Shown: positions 43,153 to 52,176 of the stretch, piece after piece
Position numbering within the stretch: the stretch's first letter is position 1
How the letters are laid out: every line of letters starts with the position of its first letter
Assembly: GCA_016793325.1 (NCBI GenBank)
Contig: JAEUKI010000078.1
Span: 62,001 to 126,000 of the forward strand
Origin: Myxococcales bacterium
GTDB taxonomy: Bacteria > Myxococcota_A > Polyangia > Polyangiales > Ga0077539
Direction of reading: 5' to 3'
DNA length: 64,000 nucleotides
Notes under the pieces: model-generated
The model's database searches: none
Seen by the model: only the letters and a program-made list of their open reading frames with translations
What the model was told of the DNA's origin: nothing
Made by a program: the position numbers and the translations under genes

Positions 43153-45882
43153 GTGCTGATACGTTCGCCGGCGATGAGCGCGGCTCGACACGCGATCGCT
43201 CCGTACGCAACGGCGTTCGTCGGCGCGCCCTCCGCGCTCGACGCGCTCTCGCAGCGACGAGAGAGCGGCGCGCGGCTCCTCGCGCTGCGCGGCGCCCCCG
43301 GCGTCGGAAAGACCCGCGTCGCGATCGAGTGGGCCCGGGCATACGCGGCGCGCATGGGCTGGCGGGCGGCGCTCGTCGATCTCGCGCCGGTCGACACGCT
43401 GCAAGACTGCACGATCGCCATCGCTCGCGCGCTCGGCGTGCGCCTCGAAGGGCCGAGGCTGGGCGACGACGAGCTCGCGAAGATCGTAGTCGCGCGACTG
43501 GGTGAGCTCGGCGCGATCATCCTCGTACTCGACGGCGTCGATCGCGTGGCCGAGGCGATCGCGCCACTCCTCGAGGCGATGCTCGCGGGCAGCGAAGCGA
43601 CCTTGCTCGTGACCGCGCGCGCGAGCCTCTCGAACAGCGACGGCGGCGTCGAAGTGAGGCCGCTACGGGTTCCCGCGGCCAACGCGGGGCGCGACGAGGT
43701 GCTGCGGTCGCCCGCGGTGGTCTTGTTCGTCGATCGCGCGCGATCGATCTGGCGCGACTATCGACCGTCGGGCGCCGAGCTCGAGAGCATCGCCGCGATC
43801 GTCCGCGCGGTCGACGGGCTTCCCCTCGCGATCGAGCTGGCGAGCTCGCGCCTCGCGGTCGCGACGGCGACGCAGCTCGCGCCGCTCGTGGGACCGTCGA
43901 TCGACCTCTTCGTCGCCCCCGAGCGCGGGCTCGATCTGCGCACGGTCATCGGTCAATCGTGGGCGGCCCTCGAGCCCGCGCAGCGACGGCTGCTCGAGCG
44001 ACTCTCGATCTGCGAGGGCGGATTCGACCTCGAGCTCGCCTCGGGCGTCCACCGAGGGGCGTCGGCGGACCGCGTGGCGCAGCACATCGCCTGCGTCGAC
44101 GCGCTGCACGCGCTCGTGCGACGGTCGCTCGTCGAGTCGTTCGAGCACCACGACGGAGGCGGCGCGCGTCGATTTCGTGTGCTCGAGCCGATCCGCATGT
44201 TCGCCGCGGCGCAGCTCGACGCCCGCGGCGAGCGGGCGGAGGTCGAGCGCGCGTTCGTTCGAGCCGTGCGCGAGCTCCCTTCGTCGAGCGTGCTGTTCGT
44301 CGAGACCCTCGACGCGCTGCGGTTCGTGCTTCGCGAAGAGCGCAACTATCGCAAGGCGCTCGCGCTCGCCGAGGCGCAAGACGACGACGAGTCCGTGATC
44401 GCGCTGCTCGTCACGATGGCCGTGTACCACCGCCTGCACGGCCCGATCGCGTGGTGGATGGCAGCCGAAGAGCGCTCGCGTCACCGACTCGCGCGGGTCT
44501 CGAACGAGCTTCGGCGCGACGCGCTGATCACCCGAGTGCAGTTCACCCTGAGCCTCGGCGGCAGCGAGCGCGCTCGCGAAGCGCTGAACGAGCTCGAAGA
44601 GAGAGCCCGCGCGTCGGACGAGCGGGAGCTGCTCGCGTGGGCGCTCAGCAAACAGTCGATCGTCTCGGCGCTGCTCGGCGAGCTCGACGCGAGCGCTCGG
44701 CAGCGAGACCAAGCGCGATCGTTGCTCGGGAGCTGCTCGGATTCGGTGCGCCTCAGGGTGCTCCGCGACGCGGCCTGGACGCTCAGCCGCGCGGGAGACC
44801 GGGCGCGCGCCGAGCAGCTCTACCGCGAGGCGCTCGAGATCGCCCTGCGGATCGACGCGACGCTGAACATCGCGCCCCTCTACCACTTCATCGGGCACGA
44901 GGAGTTCGACCGAGGCGCGCTCGATGAAGCGGCGACGCACCTCCTTCTCGCCTGTGAAATCGCTGACCGTTGCGCCGATCGTCGGGTGCGCTACGCGAGC
45001 ACCGGGACCCTGGGGCTCGTCTACACCGAGCAAGGCCGGCTCGACGAGGCGCGAGAGACCCTGCAGCGCGCGCTCGACGGGCACATGCGGTACGGCGAGC
45101 GCTGGTACGAAGCAGAGACGCGCACGTACTTCGGCTTCTTGTCGCTCGAGTCCGGGGCCGCGACCGAGGCCGATCGGTGGTTTCGCGAAGCGACCGCGAT
45201 CCACGACGAGACCAACGACGTCGCGTCGAAATCCATGGCTGACGTCGGGCGTGTGCTCGCCCTGCACGAACTCGGCGAGCGCGCCGCGGCGCGAGCGCTG
45301 CTCGAAGAGATCGAGGCGCGGGTGACCATGATCGATCGATCCGCCGTGGTCGAGACGATCGACCTCGCGCGCCGCGCCGACGGCGTGTCCGTCGCTCGAC
45401 AGCTCGCGGCGTCTGGATCGAACCACGAGGCAGAATCCAAGGCAGGCGAGCTACGCGACGGGCTCCGAGGCGTCCTCGCGGAGCGCCCCGAGGCCGAGCT
45501 TCGCATCGTGCTGCGCTCGCTGCTCGCGATCGTCGAGCGGCTGCTCGCGCGATGGCAAGAGGGCGTTCGAGGCGCTCGCGCGTTCGAGGTGGCCTTCGAC
45601 GGGTCGTGGGTGCGCGTCGACGGGGTGACGATCGAGCTCACGCGAGCGAGCGAGCGAAAGATGGTCCTGGCGCTCGCGCGCGCGAACGGCGCCCCGTTGT
45701 CACTCGAAGCGCTCTTCGACGCGGGATGGAAGGGCGAGCGCGCCGCGCCTGAAGCGAAGACCAATCGCGTTCGTGTGGCGCTGACGGGCCTGCGTCGCGC
45801 GGGGCTGCGGAGCGTGATCGAGCGCACCGCCGAGGGGTATCGGCTGTCGCCGGACTGCGCGATCAAGCTGCTCGGCGCGTGA
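43153..45882 (+). CDS. ATPase-TPR regulator with C-terminal winged-helix domain
   Basis: A 909-residue protein. Residues about 20-300 form a STAND/NB-ARC-like ATPase with Walker A GAPGVGKT at 47-54, Walker B IILVLDGVD and a GLPLAIELA box typical of AfsR/NB-ARC proteins. A winged-helix-like stretch and TPR helices fill about 320-790 (for example LLEEIEARVTMIDRSAVVE). The last 90 residues (VRVDGVTIELTRASERKMVLALARANG, SLEALFDAGWKGE, NRVRVALTGLRRAG) look like an OmpR/SARP-type DNA-binding domain. The order is ATPase-TPR-DNA-binding, the reverse of AfsR, where the DNA-binding domain is at the N-terminus. I infer a signal-integrating transcription regulator. Confidence 0.78.
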   Translation: MLIRSPAMSAARHAIAPYATAFVGAPSALDALSQRRESGARLLALRGAPGVGKTRVAIEWARAYAARMGWRAALVDLAPVDTLQDCTIAIARALGVRLEGPRLGDDELAKIVVARLGELGAIILVLDGVDRVAEAIAPLLEAMLAGSEATLLVTARASLSNSDGGVEVRPLRVPAANAGRDEVLRSPAVVLFVDRARSIWRDYRPSGAELESIAAIVRAVDGLPLAIELASSRLAVATATQLAPLVGPSIDLFVAPERGLDLRTVIGQSWAALEPAQRRLLERLSICEGGFDLELASGVHRGASADRVAQHIACVDALHALVRRSLVESFEHHDGGGARRFRVLEPIRMFAAAQLDARGERAEVERAFVRAVRELPSSSVLFVETLDALRFVLREERNYRKALALAEAQDDDESVIALLVTMAVYHRLHGPIAWWMAAEERSRHRLARVSNELRRDALITRVQFTLSLGGSERAREALNELEERARASDERELLAWALSKQSIVSALLGELDASARQRDQARSLLGSCSDSVRLRVLRDAAWTLSRAGDRARAEQLYREALEIALRIDATLNIAPLYHFIGHEEFDRGALDEAATHLLLACEIADRCADRRVRYASTGTLGLVYTEQGRLDEARETLQRALDGHMRYGERWYEAETRTYFGFLSLESGAATEADRWFREATAIHDETNDVASKSMADVGRVLALHELGERAAARALLEEIEARVTMIDRSAVVETIDLARRADGVSVARQLAASGSNHEAESKAGELRDGLRGVLAERPEAELRIVLRSLLAIVERLLARWQEGVRGARAFEVAFDGSWVRVDGVTIELTRASERKMVLALARANGAPLSLEALFDAGWKGERAAPEAKTNRVRVALTGLRRAGLRSVIERTAEGYRLSPDCAIKLLGA

Positions 45883-45975
45883 GGCGCATCTGGGAGGGCC
45901 CTTCGAAATCGCGAGCGCAACAGAGCTCGCGTGTCATGCTTTCGCGCCGACAACGCTGGCACGGGAGGATCGATC

Positions 45976-47388
45976 ATGACGGACGCGAGCGACGGGCTCG
46001 GGCAGAGAATGTTGCGACAAGCGACACGCGCGATTCGCGACGCGATCGTGGCGGAGACCAAGCAGAAGGAACCCACGTATTTCGCGAAGCGATTGGGCGA
46101 GCACTTCGGCCGCGAAGCGCTCTTCTTGCCGATCGTCGGCGACTCGGTCGCGTCGCGCGATCACATGAACATTCAGGTCGCGGTCGAGGCGCTGCTGGCG
46201 AGCAACGAGCGGAGCTTCGAGCTCGTCGGCGTCTCGCGCACGATGATGGGCGGAACGGACATCGCGACGCTGCTGCAGTCCGCGCCTGGCTTCGGAGGGT
46301 TCGGCGCGCCGACGCAGGGGCCCGTGCAGTACACGCGCTTCGACCTGCCCGATGGGTCGACGGTGAGCGCTGTCGAGAACGGGCTCTACCTCGTGCGATC
46401 GCCGAGCGAGACGTTCGCGCTCTACGTCGCCGTTCCAGGAGAAATGCAGCGCTATCTGAGCATCGTCTCGGTGCAAGTGATGGCCGAGCGCGCCGAGACG
46501 GCCGAGAGGATCATCTCGGAGCTGCGCGCGCTCACGCGCGAGAAGAACATGTACCGCGGCCGCGTCGTGTCGCTCGAGGTCTCGGATCGCGAGGTGGTCG
46601 TTCGCTTCCACGCGCTCCCGAAGGTCGATCGCTCGCAGATCATTTTGCCCGAGGGGCTGCTCGATCGGATCGAGCGGCAGACCGTGCGCTTCTCGCAGCA
46701 CGCGGACAAGCTCCGCGCGATGGGGCGGCACATCAAGCGCGGCGTTCTCTTGCACGGCCCGCCCGGCACAGGAAAGACGTTCACCGCGATGCACCTCGCC
46801 TCGTGCATGCCCGATCGCACAACGGTGCTCGTCACCGGTCGCGGCCAGGGGTTGCTCCAACAGAGCTGCCAGCTCGCGAAGATGCTGCAGCCGGCGACGG
46901 TGATCATCGAGGACGTGGACTTGATCGCCGAAGAGCGCTCGAGCGCGAACGCGTGCAATGTTCCGCTCTTGTTCGAGCTGCTCAACGAGATGGACGGGCT
47001 GTCGGGCGACTCGGACGTGCTCTTCGTGCTCACGACGAACCGGCCCGAGATCTTGGAGCCTGCGCTCGCCGCGCGTCCGGGGCGCATCGATCAAGCGATC
47101 GAGATCGCGCTGCCCGACGAGGACTGCCGCCGCAGGCTCATCGCGCTCTACTCCGAGGGAATGCCCACGCGCATCGACGCCCTCGCCGAGGTCGTCGCGC
47201 GCACCGAAGGCGCGAGCGGGGCGTTCATCAAAGAGCTGTTGCGCAAAGCGGCCCTGGTCGCGGTCGACCGCGGCGGCGACGAAGTGACCGACGACGACGT
47301 GCGCGCGTCGATGCACGAATTGCTCGTGGACGGAGGGCCGCTCACCAAGGCGCTGCTCGGCGCGAGGACGCGAGCCAGCGCGGAGTGA
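45976..47388 (+). CDS. AAA+ ATPase of unknown function with novel N-terminal domain
   Basis: A 470-residue protein. The N-terminal roughly 215 residues (MTDASDGLGQRMLRQATRAIR...) form an unrecognised domain. An AAA+ module follows: Walker A GPPGTGKT at 261-268, a Walker B-like VIIEDVD where Glu-Asp replaces the usual Asp-Glu, sensor-1 TTNRP and an arginine finger in ARPGRIDQA. GGGAGGA sits 6 bases before ATG 45976, a good ribosome site. AAA+ proteins remodel proteins or nucleic acids with ATP. It follows the winged-helix regulator by 93 bp, so a functional link is possible. The pattern resembles ATP-dependent unfoldase or ATAD-like modules, not a sigma-54 activator. Confidence 0.78.
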   Translation: MTDASDGLGQRMLRQATRAIRDAIVAETKQKEPTYFAKRLGEHFGREALFLPIVGDSVASRDHMNIQVAVEALLASNERSFELVGVSRTMMGGTDIATLLQSAPGFGGFGAPTQGPVQYTRFDLPDGSTVSAVENGLYLVRSPSETFALYVAVPGEMQRYLSIVSVQVMAERAETAERIISELRALTREKNMYRGRVVSLEVSDREVVVRFHALPKVDRSQIILPEGLLDRIERQTVRFSQHADKLRAMGRHIKRGVLLHGPPGTGKTFTAMHLASCMPDRTTVLVTGRGQGLLQQSCQLAKMLQPATVIIEDVDLIAEERSSANACNVPLLFELLNEMDGLSGDSDVLFVLTTNRPEILEPALAARPGRIDQAIEIALPDEDCRRRLIALYSEGMPTRIDALAEVVARTEGASGAFIKELLRKAALVAVDRGGDEVTDDDVRASMHELLVDGGPLTKALLGARTRASAE

Positions 47389-47473
47389 AGCGCGGTTGCC
47401 TCCGCGCAACACGGTCGTTGCGCGCCGCCGAACTGCCGAGGGGTCTCGCGGCGCGCTACACTGCGCGCTGCCG

Positions 47474-48649
47474 ATGAATCGTCGTTCAGTCCTGCGCACC
47501 CTCGGCGCTACGCCGCTCGTGACGCTCGCGTCTTCGCTGCCCGGCTGCACGCGCCCTCCCGAGCCCGCGGCGAGCGCGAGCAACACGGGTGGGGCGCGCA
47601 TCGAGGGCGCTCCGTCGGTCGCGCGCTTCACGACGAGCGGCGATCCCGTCGTGTCGGTCGAGCCGCTCTCGACGCAGTGGCGCACGAAGGACCCGTTCTT
47701 GTTCTGCGCGCACCACGACGACGCGTACCCGATCGGAAACGAGAGCATGGGCCCTCGCGAGTCGCTCGCGGGGAGGGACATCGGACAGGATTTTTCCAGG
47801 CAAAATGGCTGGAGCATGTACCACGGGAGCGTGGTGCCTGGGTTTCCGCAGCACCCGCACCGGGGCTTCGAGACCGTCACGATCACGCGCAAGGGCCTGG
47901 TGGATCACTCGGACTCGCTCGGCGCGACCGCTCGCTACGGCGACGGCGACGTCCAGTGGTTGACAGCTGGGGCCGGTATTCAACACGCAGAGATGTTTCC
48001 GCTCGTCTCGTCGGAGCACGACAATCCGCTCGAGCTCTTTCAGCTCTGGCTCAACCTCCCGCGCGCGGACAAGTTCGCTGATCCTCACTTCTCGATGCTG
48101 TGGAGCGATCGGATCCCCCGCCACACGGCGCTCGATCGCGACGGCCGCCGCACGGAGGTCACGGTCATCGCTGGAGCGCTCGGCTCGGTGCGTCCGCTCG
48201 CGCCTCCGCCGCGCTCGTACGCGGCGCGCGCTCGCTCGGAGATCGCGATTTGGACGCTGAAAATGGCGCCCAACGCGCGCTACACGCTGCCGGTCGCCTC
48301 CGCGGAGCTGCACCGAATGCTCTACTTCTTTCGCGGCGCAGGCCTTCGCATCAACGAGCGCGCGCTGCCCTCGAGGCACCTCGCTGAGCTCCGCGCCGAA
48401 CGCGAGACGACCCTCGTCAACGGCGCGGACGAGGGCGAGCTGTTGCTCTTGCAGGGTCGCCCCATCGGCGAGCCCGTCGCGCAGCGCGGCCCCTTCGTGA
48501 TGAACTCGATGGAGGAGATTCAGCAGGCGTACAGCGACTATCAGCGCACGCGGTTCGGCGGATGGCCGTGGCGATCATTCGATCCCGTGCACGCGAAGAC
48601 GCGCGGACGATTCGCGGTGCACGCGGACGGACACCGCGAGAGCGCGTGA
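47474..48649 (+). CDS. Exported pirin-like cupin protein
   Basis: A 391-residue protein with a twin-arginine-type signal (MNRRSVLRTLGATPLVTLASSLPGC, possible lipobox Cys25). The cupin core of the pirin family is clear, with PQHPHRGFETVTI, which carries the His-x-His metal ligands, and GAGIQHAEMFP, with the His-x-Glu ligands. Pirins bind Fe and are usually cytoplasmic quercetinase-like or regulatory proteins, so an exported, probably lipid-anchored pirin is unusual. The C-terminal segment contains LPVASAELHRMLYFFRG. Folding in the cytoplasm with bound metal before Tat export would explain the RR motif. Its transcription unit is its own. Confidence 0.83.
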   Translation: MNRRSVLRTLGATPLVTLASSLPGCTRPPEPAASASNTGGARIEGAPSVARFTTSGDPVVSVEPLSTQWRTKDPFLFCAHHDDAYPIGNESMGPRESLAGRDIGQDFSRQNGWSMYHGSVVPGFPQHPHRGFETVTITRKGLVDHSDSLGATARYGDGDVQWLTAGAGIQHAEMFPLVSSEHDNPLELFQLWLNLPRADKFADPHFSMLWSDRIPRHTALDRDGRRTEVTVIAGALGSVRPLAPPPRSYAARARSEIAIWTLKMAPNARYTLPVASAELHRMLYFFRGAGLRINERALPSRHLAELRAERETTLVNGADEGELLLLQGRPIGEPVAQRGPFVMNSMEEIQQAYSDYQRTRFGGWPWRSFDPVHAKTRGRFAVHADGHRESA

Positions 48650-48874
48650 GTCGCGCGCTGCGATCGAGGGACGCGCGAAGACCAAATCGCCGTCGTCGCT
48701 CGCGTCTCGGGCCTCCGCGTGGCATACTCTCGACCGCTCACAAGATCCGATGCGCCGAGGCGTTTTTTGCCCCCGTGTGATCGGACTCGTCTTCCTCGCA
48801 TCACGTCTCCACGAAATGAGCCGCGCCGCGCGGCTTTCGAGACCCGTGAGAGTCACGAAGGAGCGAGAATTTCC

Positions 48875-49231
48875 ATGGCCTGGTCGCGTTGGTTCGACCT
48901 CACCAGTTCGATCGTCGCGAACGAAGCGCCGACGACGTGCGGCGTGTTCTGCATCGCCCGCGCCGAGTCGACGATCAGCTACCCAGCTGGCGCGAGCGCG
49001 ACGGTCCTGCTCGGCGTCGCCCCTGATCGACAACGAGGACTCCGCGCGATCCTCGCTGAAATCGCCCGTGGAACGCGCCCCGACCTCGCGGTCCAGGGGC
49101 AGCTCCACGGGCTTCGCTTCTGCTTCCAAGGCAACCTCGGCGACGCCGCAGGGGGCATTCACAAGCAGCTCCTCGAGGACTTCAAACACACCTACGGAGC
49201 CCCTCCGTGCTGCAACGAGAGCAATCAGTGA
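48875..49231 (+). CDS. Small cytoplasmic protein with Cys residues
   Basis: A 118-residue protein. ATG 48875 is preceded by AAGGAG about 11 bases earlier. It has a Cys-containing hydrophobic segment (APTTCGVFCIARAESTISYP), a patch with GVAPDRQRGLRAILAEIARG, and ends in PPCCNESNQ. It carries no signal peptide. I recognise no family; the fold could be a small alpha/beta domain. The stop overlaps the GTG of the next small gene (GTGA), so the pair is translationally coupled and the two proteins probably work together. Confidence 0.6.
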   Translation: MAWSRWFDLTSSIVANEAPTTCGVFCIARAESTISYPAGASATVLLGVAPDRQRGLRAILAEIARGTRPDLAVQGQLHGLRFCFQGNLGDAAGGIHKQLLEDFKHTYGAPPCCNESNQ

Positions 49232-49548
49232 CCGCAGAAAAACCAGCGCCGAAGCGCCGTGCCCCCCGAGCGTCCAAGGCCGCTCCCAACGCTGTCGCCG
49301 TCGTCGTCGACCGCTTCGTTCGCCACCCGCTCCGACCCGATTGGGGCGTCGGTCGCGTGCTCGACGACAGCAACGGCCAGACGCGCTTGCTCTTCAGCGA
49401 CGGTCGGTTTCGAAAGTTCACGGACCTCTCGAGCTTCGAGAGCGTGAGCGCCGAGGACGCCAACGCCGTCGTGTGGGCCACGCCTCAAATCGAAGAGCCC
49501 AACGCCCCGCTGCCCCGCCGCCGCGTCATCGTCCGCGCCGAGCGCTGA
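49228..49548 (+). CDS. Small DUF3553-like protein
   Basis: A 106-residue protein if GTG 49228 is used, which overlaps the preceding stop. A GTG 21 bases earlier (49207) would give 113. A basic Lys/Arg/Ala/Pro N-terminus (EKPAPKRRAPRASKAAPN) is followed by RFVRHPLRPDWGVGRVLD, GQTRLLFSDGRFRKF and an ending VIVRAER. The RHP-x(5)-WGVGRV pattern is that of the short DUF3553-type domain found in helicase-associated and stand-alone proteins. A nucleic-acid-binding role is plausible from the basic head. It converges with the UvrA-family gene 12 bp away. Confidence 0.62.
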   Translation: MTAEKPAPKRRAPRASKAAPNAVAVVVDRFVRHPLRPDWGVGRVLDDSNGQTRLLFSDGRFRKFTDLSSFESVSAEDANAVVWATPQIEEPNAPLPRRRVIVRAER

Positions 49549-49560
49549 GCGCGTCCGCCG

Positions 49561-52089
49561 TCACGCCATCTCGCTCGCGAGATAGCGCCCCGTGACGCTC
49601 GTCTTGCTCTTGGCCACCTTCGCGGGCGGGCCGGCGACGACGATCTTGCCGCCCTCTGCGCCGGCGCCAGGCCCCACGTCGATCACCCAGTCGCTCGCAG
49701 AAATCACGGACAAATCGTGCTCGACGGCGATCACGGTGTTGCCCGCGTCGACGAGCTTCTGCAGTTGAACGAGCAGCCGCGCGACGTCCGCGGGGTGCAG
49801 CCCCGTCGTCGGCTCGTCGAGCACGTACAGGCTCGCGCCGCGCTGCGAGCGCTGGAGCTCGGTCGCCAACTTGATTCTTTGTGCCTCGCCACCGGACAGC
49901 TCGGTCGCCGGCTGACCCAGGCGCAGATAGCCGAGCCCCACCTCGCGAACGACCGAGAGCGAGCGATGCACCGAGGGATCGTCCGCGAAGAACGCGTGCG
50001 CCTCGTCGACGGTCATCGCGAGCACGTCCGCGATGGACTTGTCGCGATGCTTCACGCGCAGGGTCTCGGCGTTGTAGCGCGCGCCGGCGCAGACGGGACA
50101 CGGCGCGTAGACGCTGGGCAAAAACAGCATCTCGACCGAGACGAAGCCCTCGCCCTCGCAGTTTTCGCAGCGGCCCTTCGCCACGTTGAACGAGAACCTC
50201 CCCGCGTCGAACTTCATCGCCTTCGCTTGCTTGGTGCTCGCGAAGAGCTTTCGAACGCCGTCGAAGAGCCCCGTGTAGGTCGCGAGGTTCGACCGCGGCG
50301 TGCGCCCGATGGGCCGTTGATCGACGCGCACGAGGCGCGAGACTCGATCGAGGCCCGACGAGACGCGACCGCCCACGGGCTCGATCGCGGGCGACAGCAA
50401 GCCGTCGTCGTCGAGCTCGCCGTCGTCTTCGTCGCTCGTGTGGCCAAGGGCCTTCGAGACGAGCTCGACGAGAGCCTGGCTCACCAAGCTGGATTTTCCC
50501 GAGCCAGAGACGCCTGTGACGGCGGTGAGGGTCCCGAGCGGAAACTTCGCGTCGAGCCCCACGAGGTTGTTTCGCGTGACCCCTTCGAGCGCGAGCCACT
50601 CGCGAGGCTCGCGGACCGGCCGCGCTCGCCGCGACGCGCGCTCGAACAAGTGCTCGCGCGTCTGCGACTCGGGCACGCCTCGAAGCCCCTCTGGGGGGCC
50701 GCTGTAGATCACGCGACCGCCGCGTTCGCCGGCGTGGGGACCGACGTCGACGATCCAATCGGCCTCGCGGATCACGGCGATCTCGTGCTCGACGACGAAG
50801 ATCGAGTTGCCGCTGCGCTGCAGCTTTCTCAGCGCGCGGAGCAGCGCTTCGGTGTCCGCGGGGTGCAGGCCCGCGGAGGGCTCGTCGAGCACGTACACGA
50901 CGCCGAAGAGGTTCGATCGGACCTGCGTCGCGAGTCGAAGTCGCTGCAATTCTCCAGGCGAAAGCGTCGGAGTGCTTCGATCGAGCGAGAGGTACCCGAG
51001 CCCCAAGTCCAAGAGGACCGAGAGCCTCGCCATCGCGTCCTCGCCGATGCGCCGCGCGACGAGGGCGCGCTCGGGGTGCGCCTTCGCGTCGGGCGTCGTG
51101 GCCGCTCCCGAGGCGTACGGAGCGACGATGCTCGCGAGCTTCGCGAGGGACACCCGCGAGAGCTCGGTGATGTCTCGGCCGGCGAACGTGACGGAGAGGG
51201 CCTCGGGGCGGAGCTGCTTTCCGTGGCACGACTCGCAGTCGCGCCCGACCATGTACGCGAGCGCGCGCTTCTTCATCGCGGCGCTCGGCGAGTTGGCGAA
51301 CGTGTGCATCACGTGCCGCTTGGCGCTCGAGAACGTCCCCATGTAGCTCGGCTCGGCCTTGCGCTTCACCGCGCGCCGCGTCTCTTCGGGCGTGAACCCC
51401 GCGTACACAGGGACCACGGGCTGCTCGTCGGTGAACAAGATCCAGTCGCGCGTCTTCTTGGGGAGCGACTTCCACGGGCAATCGACGTCGATCCCGAGGG
51501 TCACCAAGATGTCGCGCTGGTTCTGCCCGCCCCACGCCGTCGGCCACGCGGCGACGGCGCGCTCGCGAATCGTGAGCGAATCATCGGGGACGAGCGATCG
51601 CTCGGTGACGTCGTACACGCGCCCGATGCCGTGACACACAGGGCAAGCGCCCTCGGGGGTGTTCGGAGAAAACGCCTCGGCGTACAGGATGGGTTGATTT
51701 CGTGGGTACGTTCCTGCGCGCGAGTAGAGCATGCGCAGAAGGTTCGAGAGCGTCGTGACCGAGCCGACGGTCGAGCGGGTGGTGGGCGTTCCGCGCTGTT
51801 GTTGTAGGGCGACCGCAGGCGGCAGCCCCGCGATGTCGTCCACCGACGGGACGGGCATCTGATCGAACAGGCGCCGCGCGTAGGGCGAGACGCTCTCGAG
51901 GTACCGCCGCTGCGCTTCGGCGTAGATCGTCCCGAACGCCAGCGACGACTTGCCCGAGCCCGACACCCCCGTGAACACCACCAGCGCGTCCCGCGGAATG
52001 TCCACGTCCACGTCGCGCAGGTTGTTCTCGCGCGCGCCTCGCACACGGACAAAACGGTCACCTGGAGAGAGATCTTCGGTCTTGGTCAT
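49561..52089 (-). CDS. UvrA-family excinuclease ABC-type ATPase
   Basis: An 842-residue protein. It has two ABC ATPase halves, each with GVSGSGKSS-type Walker A (GVSGSGKSSLAFG and GVSGSGKSSLVSQ). The signature motifs are LSPGELQRLRLA and LSGGEAQRIKLA. Zinc-binding Cys pairs are at CPVCHGIGR, CESCHGKQ and CENCEGEGF with CPVCAGARY. Its length is below the roughly 940 of canonical UvrA, which together with insert differences suggests a UvrA2-type paralogue rather than the housekeeping UvrA. It probably recognises DNA damage or is linked to drug tolerance. It is transcribed divergently from the cbb3 assembly gene ccoI, with palindromic copy C between them. Confidence 0.85.
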   Translation of the reverse strand: MTKTEDLSPGDRFVRVRGARENNLRDVDVDIPRDALVVFTGVSGSGKSSLAFGTIYAEAQRRYLESVSPYARRLFDQMPVPSVDDIAGLPPAVALQQQRGTPTTRSTVGSVTTLSNLLRMLYSRAGTYPRNQPILYAEAFSPNTPEGACPVCHGIGRVYDVTERSLVPDDSLTIRERAVAAWPTAWGGQNQRDILVTLGIDVDCPWKSLPKKTRDWILFTDEQPVVPVYAGFTPEETRRAVKRKAEPSYMGTFSSAKRHVMHTFANSPSAAMKKRALAYMVGRDCESCHGKQLRPEALSVTFAGRDITELSRVSLAKLASIVAPYASGAATTPDAKAHPERALVARRIGEDAMARLSVLLDLGLGYLSLDRSTPTLSPGELQRLRLATQVRSNLFGVVYVLDEPSAGLHPADTEALLRALRKLQRSGNSIFVVEHEIAVIREADWIVDVGPHAGERGGRVIYSGPPEGLRGVPESQTREHLFERASRRARPVREPREWLALEGVTRNNLVGLDAKFPLGTLTAVTGVSGSGKSSLVSQALVELVSKALGHTSDEDDGELDDDGLLSPAIEPVGGRVSSGLDRVSRLVRVDQRPIGRTPRSNLATYTGLFDGVRKLFASTKQAKAMKFDAGRFSFNVAKGRCENCEGEGFVSVEMLFLPSVYAPCPVCAGARYNAETLRVKHRDKSIADVLAMTVDEAHAFFADDPSVHRSLSVVREVGLGYLRLGQPATELSGGEAQRIKLATELQRSQRGASLYVLDEPTTGLHPADVARLLVQLQKLVDAGNTVIAVEHDLSVISASDWVIDVGPGAGAEGGKIVVAGPPAKVAKSKTSVTGRYLASEMA

Positions 52090-52176
52090 CGCGATTCGAA
52101 ACCGCGACGGTGTCGCGCGATTGCGCGCGATCGCGCAACTCTCTTGCGGGACGTCGGTCGAAGAAGCGCCGCGCGC

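Noticed and set aside
49207..49227. An earlier GTG start for the DUF3553-like gene
   Set aside because: It would overlap the upstream gene by 25 bp and has no ribosome site, while GTG 49228 overlaps the stop by one codon in the usual coupled way.
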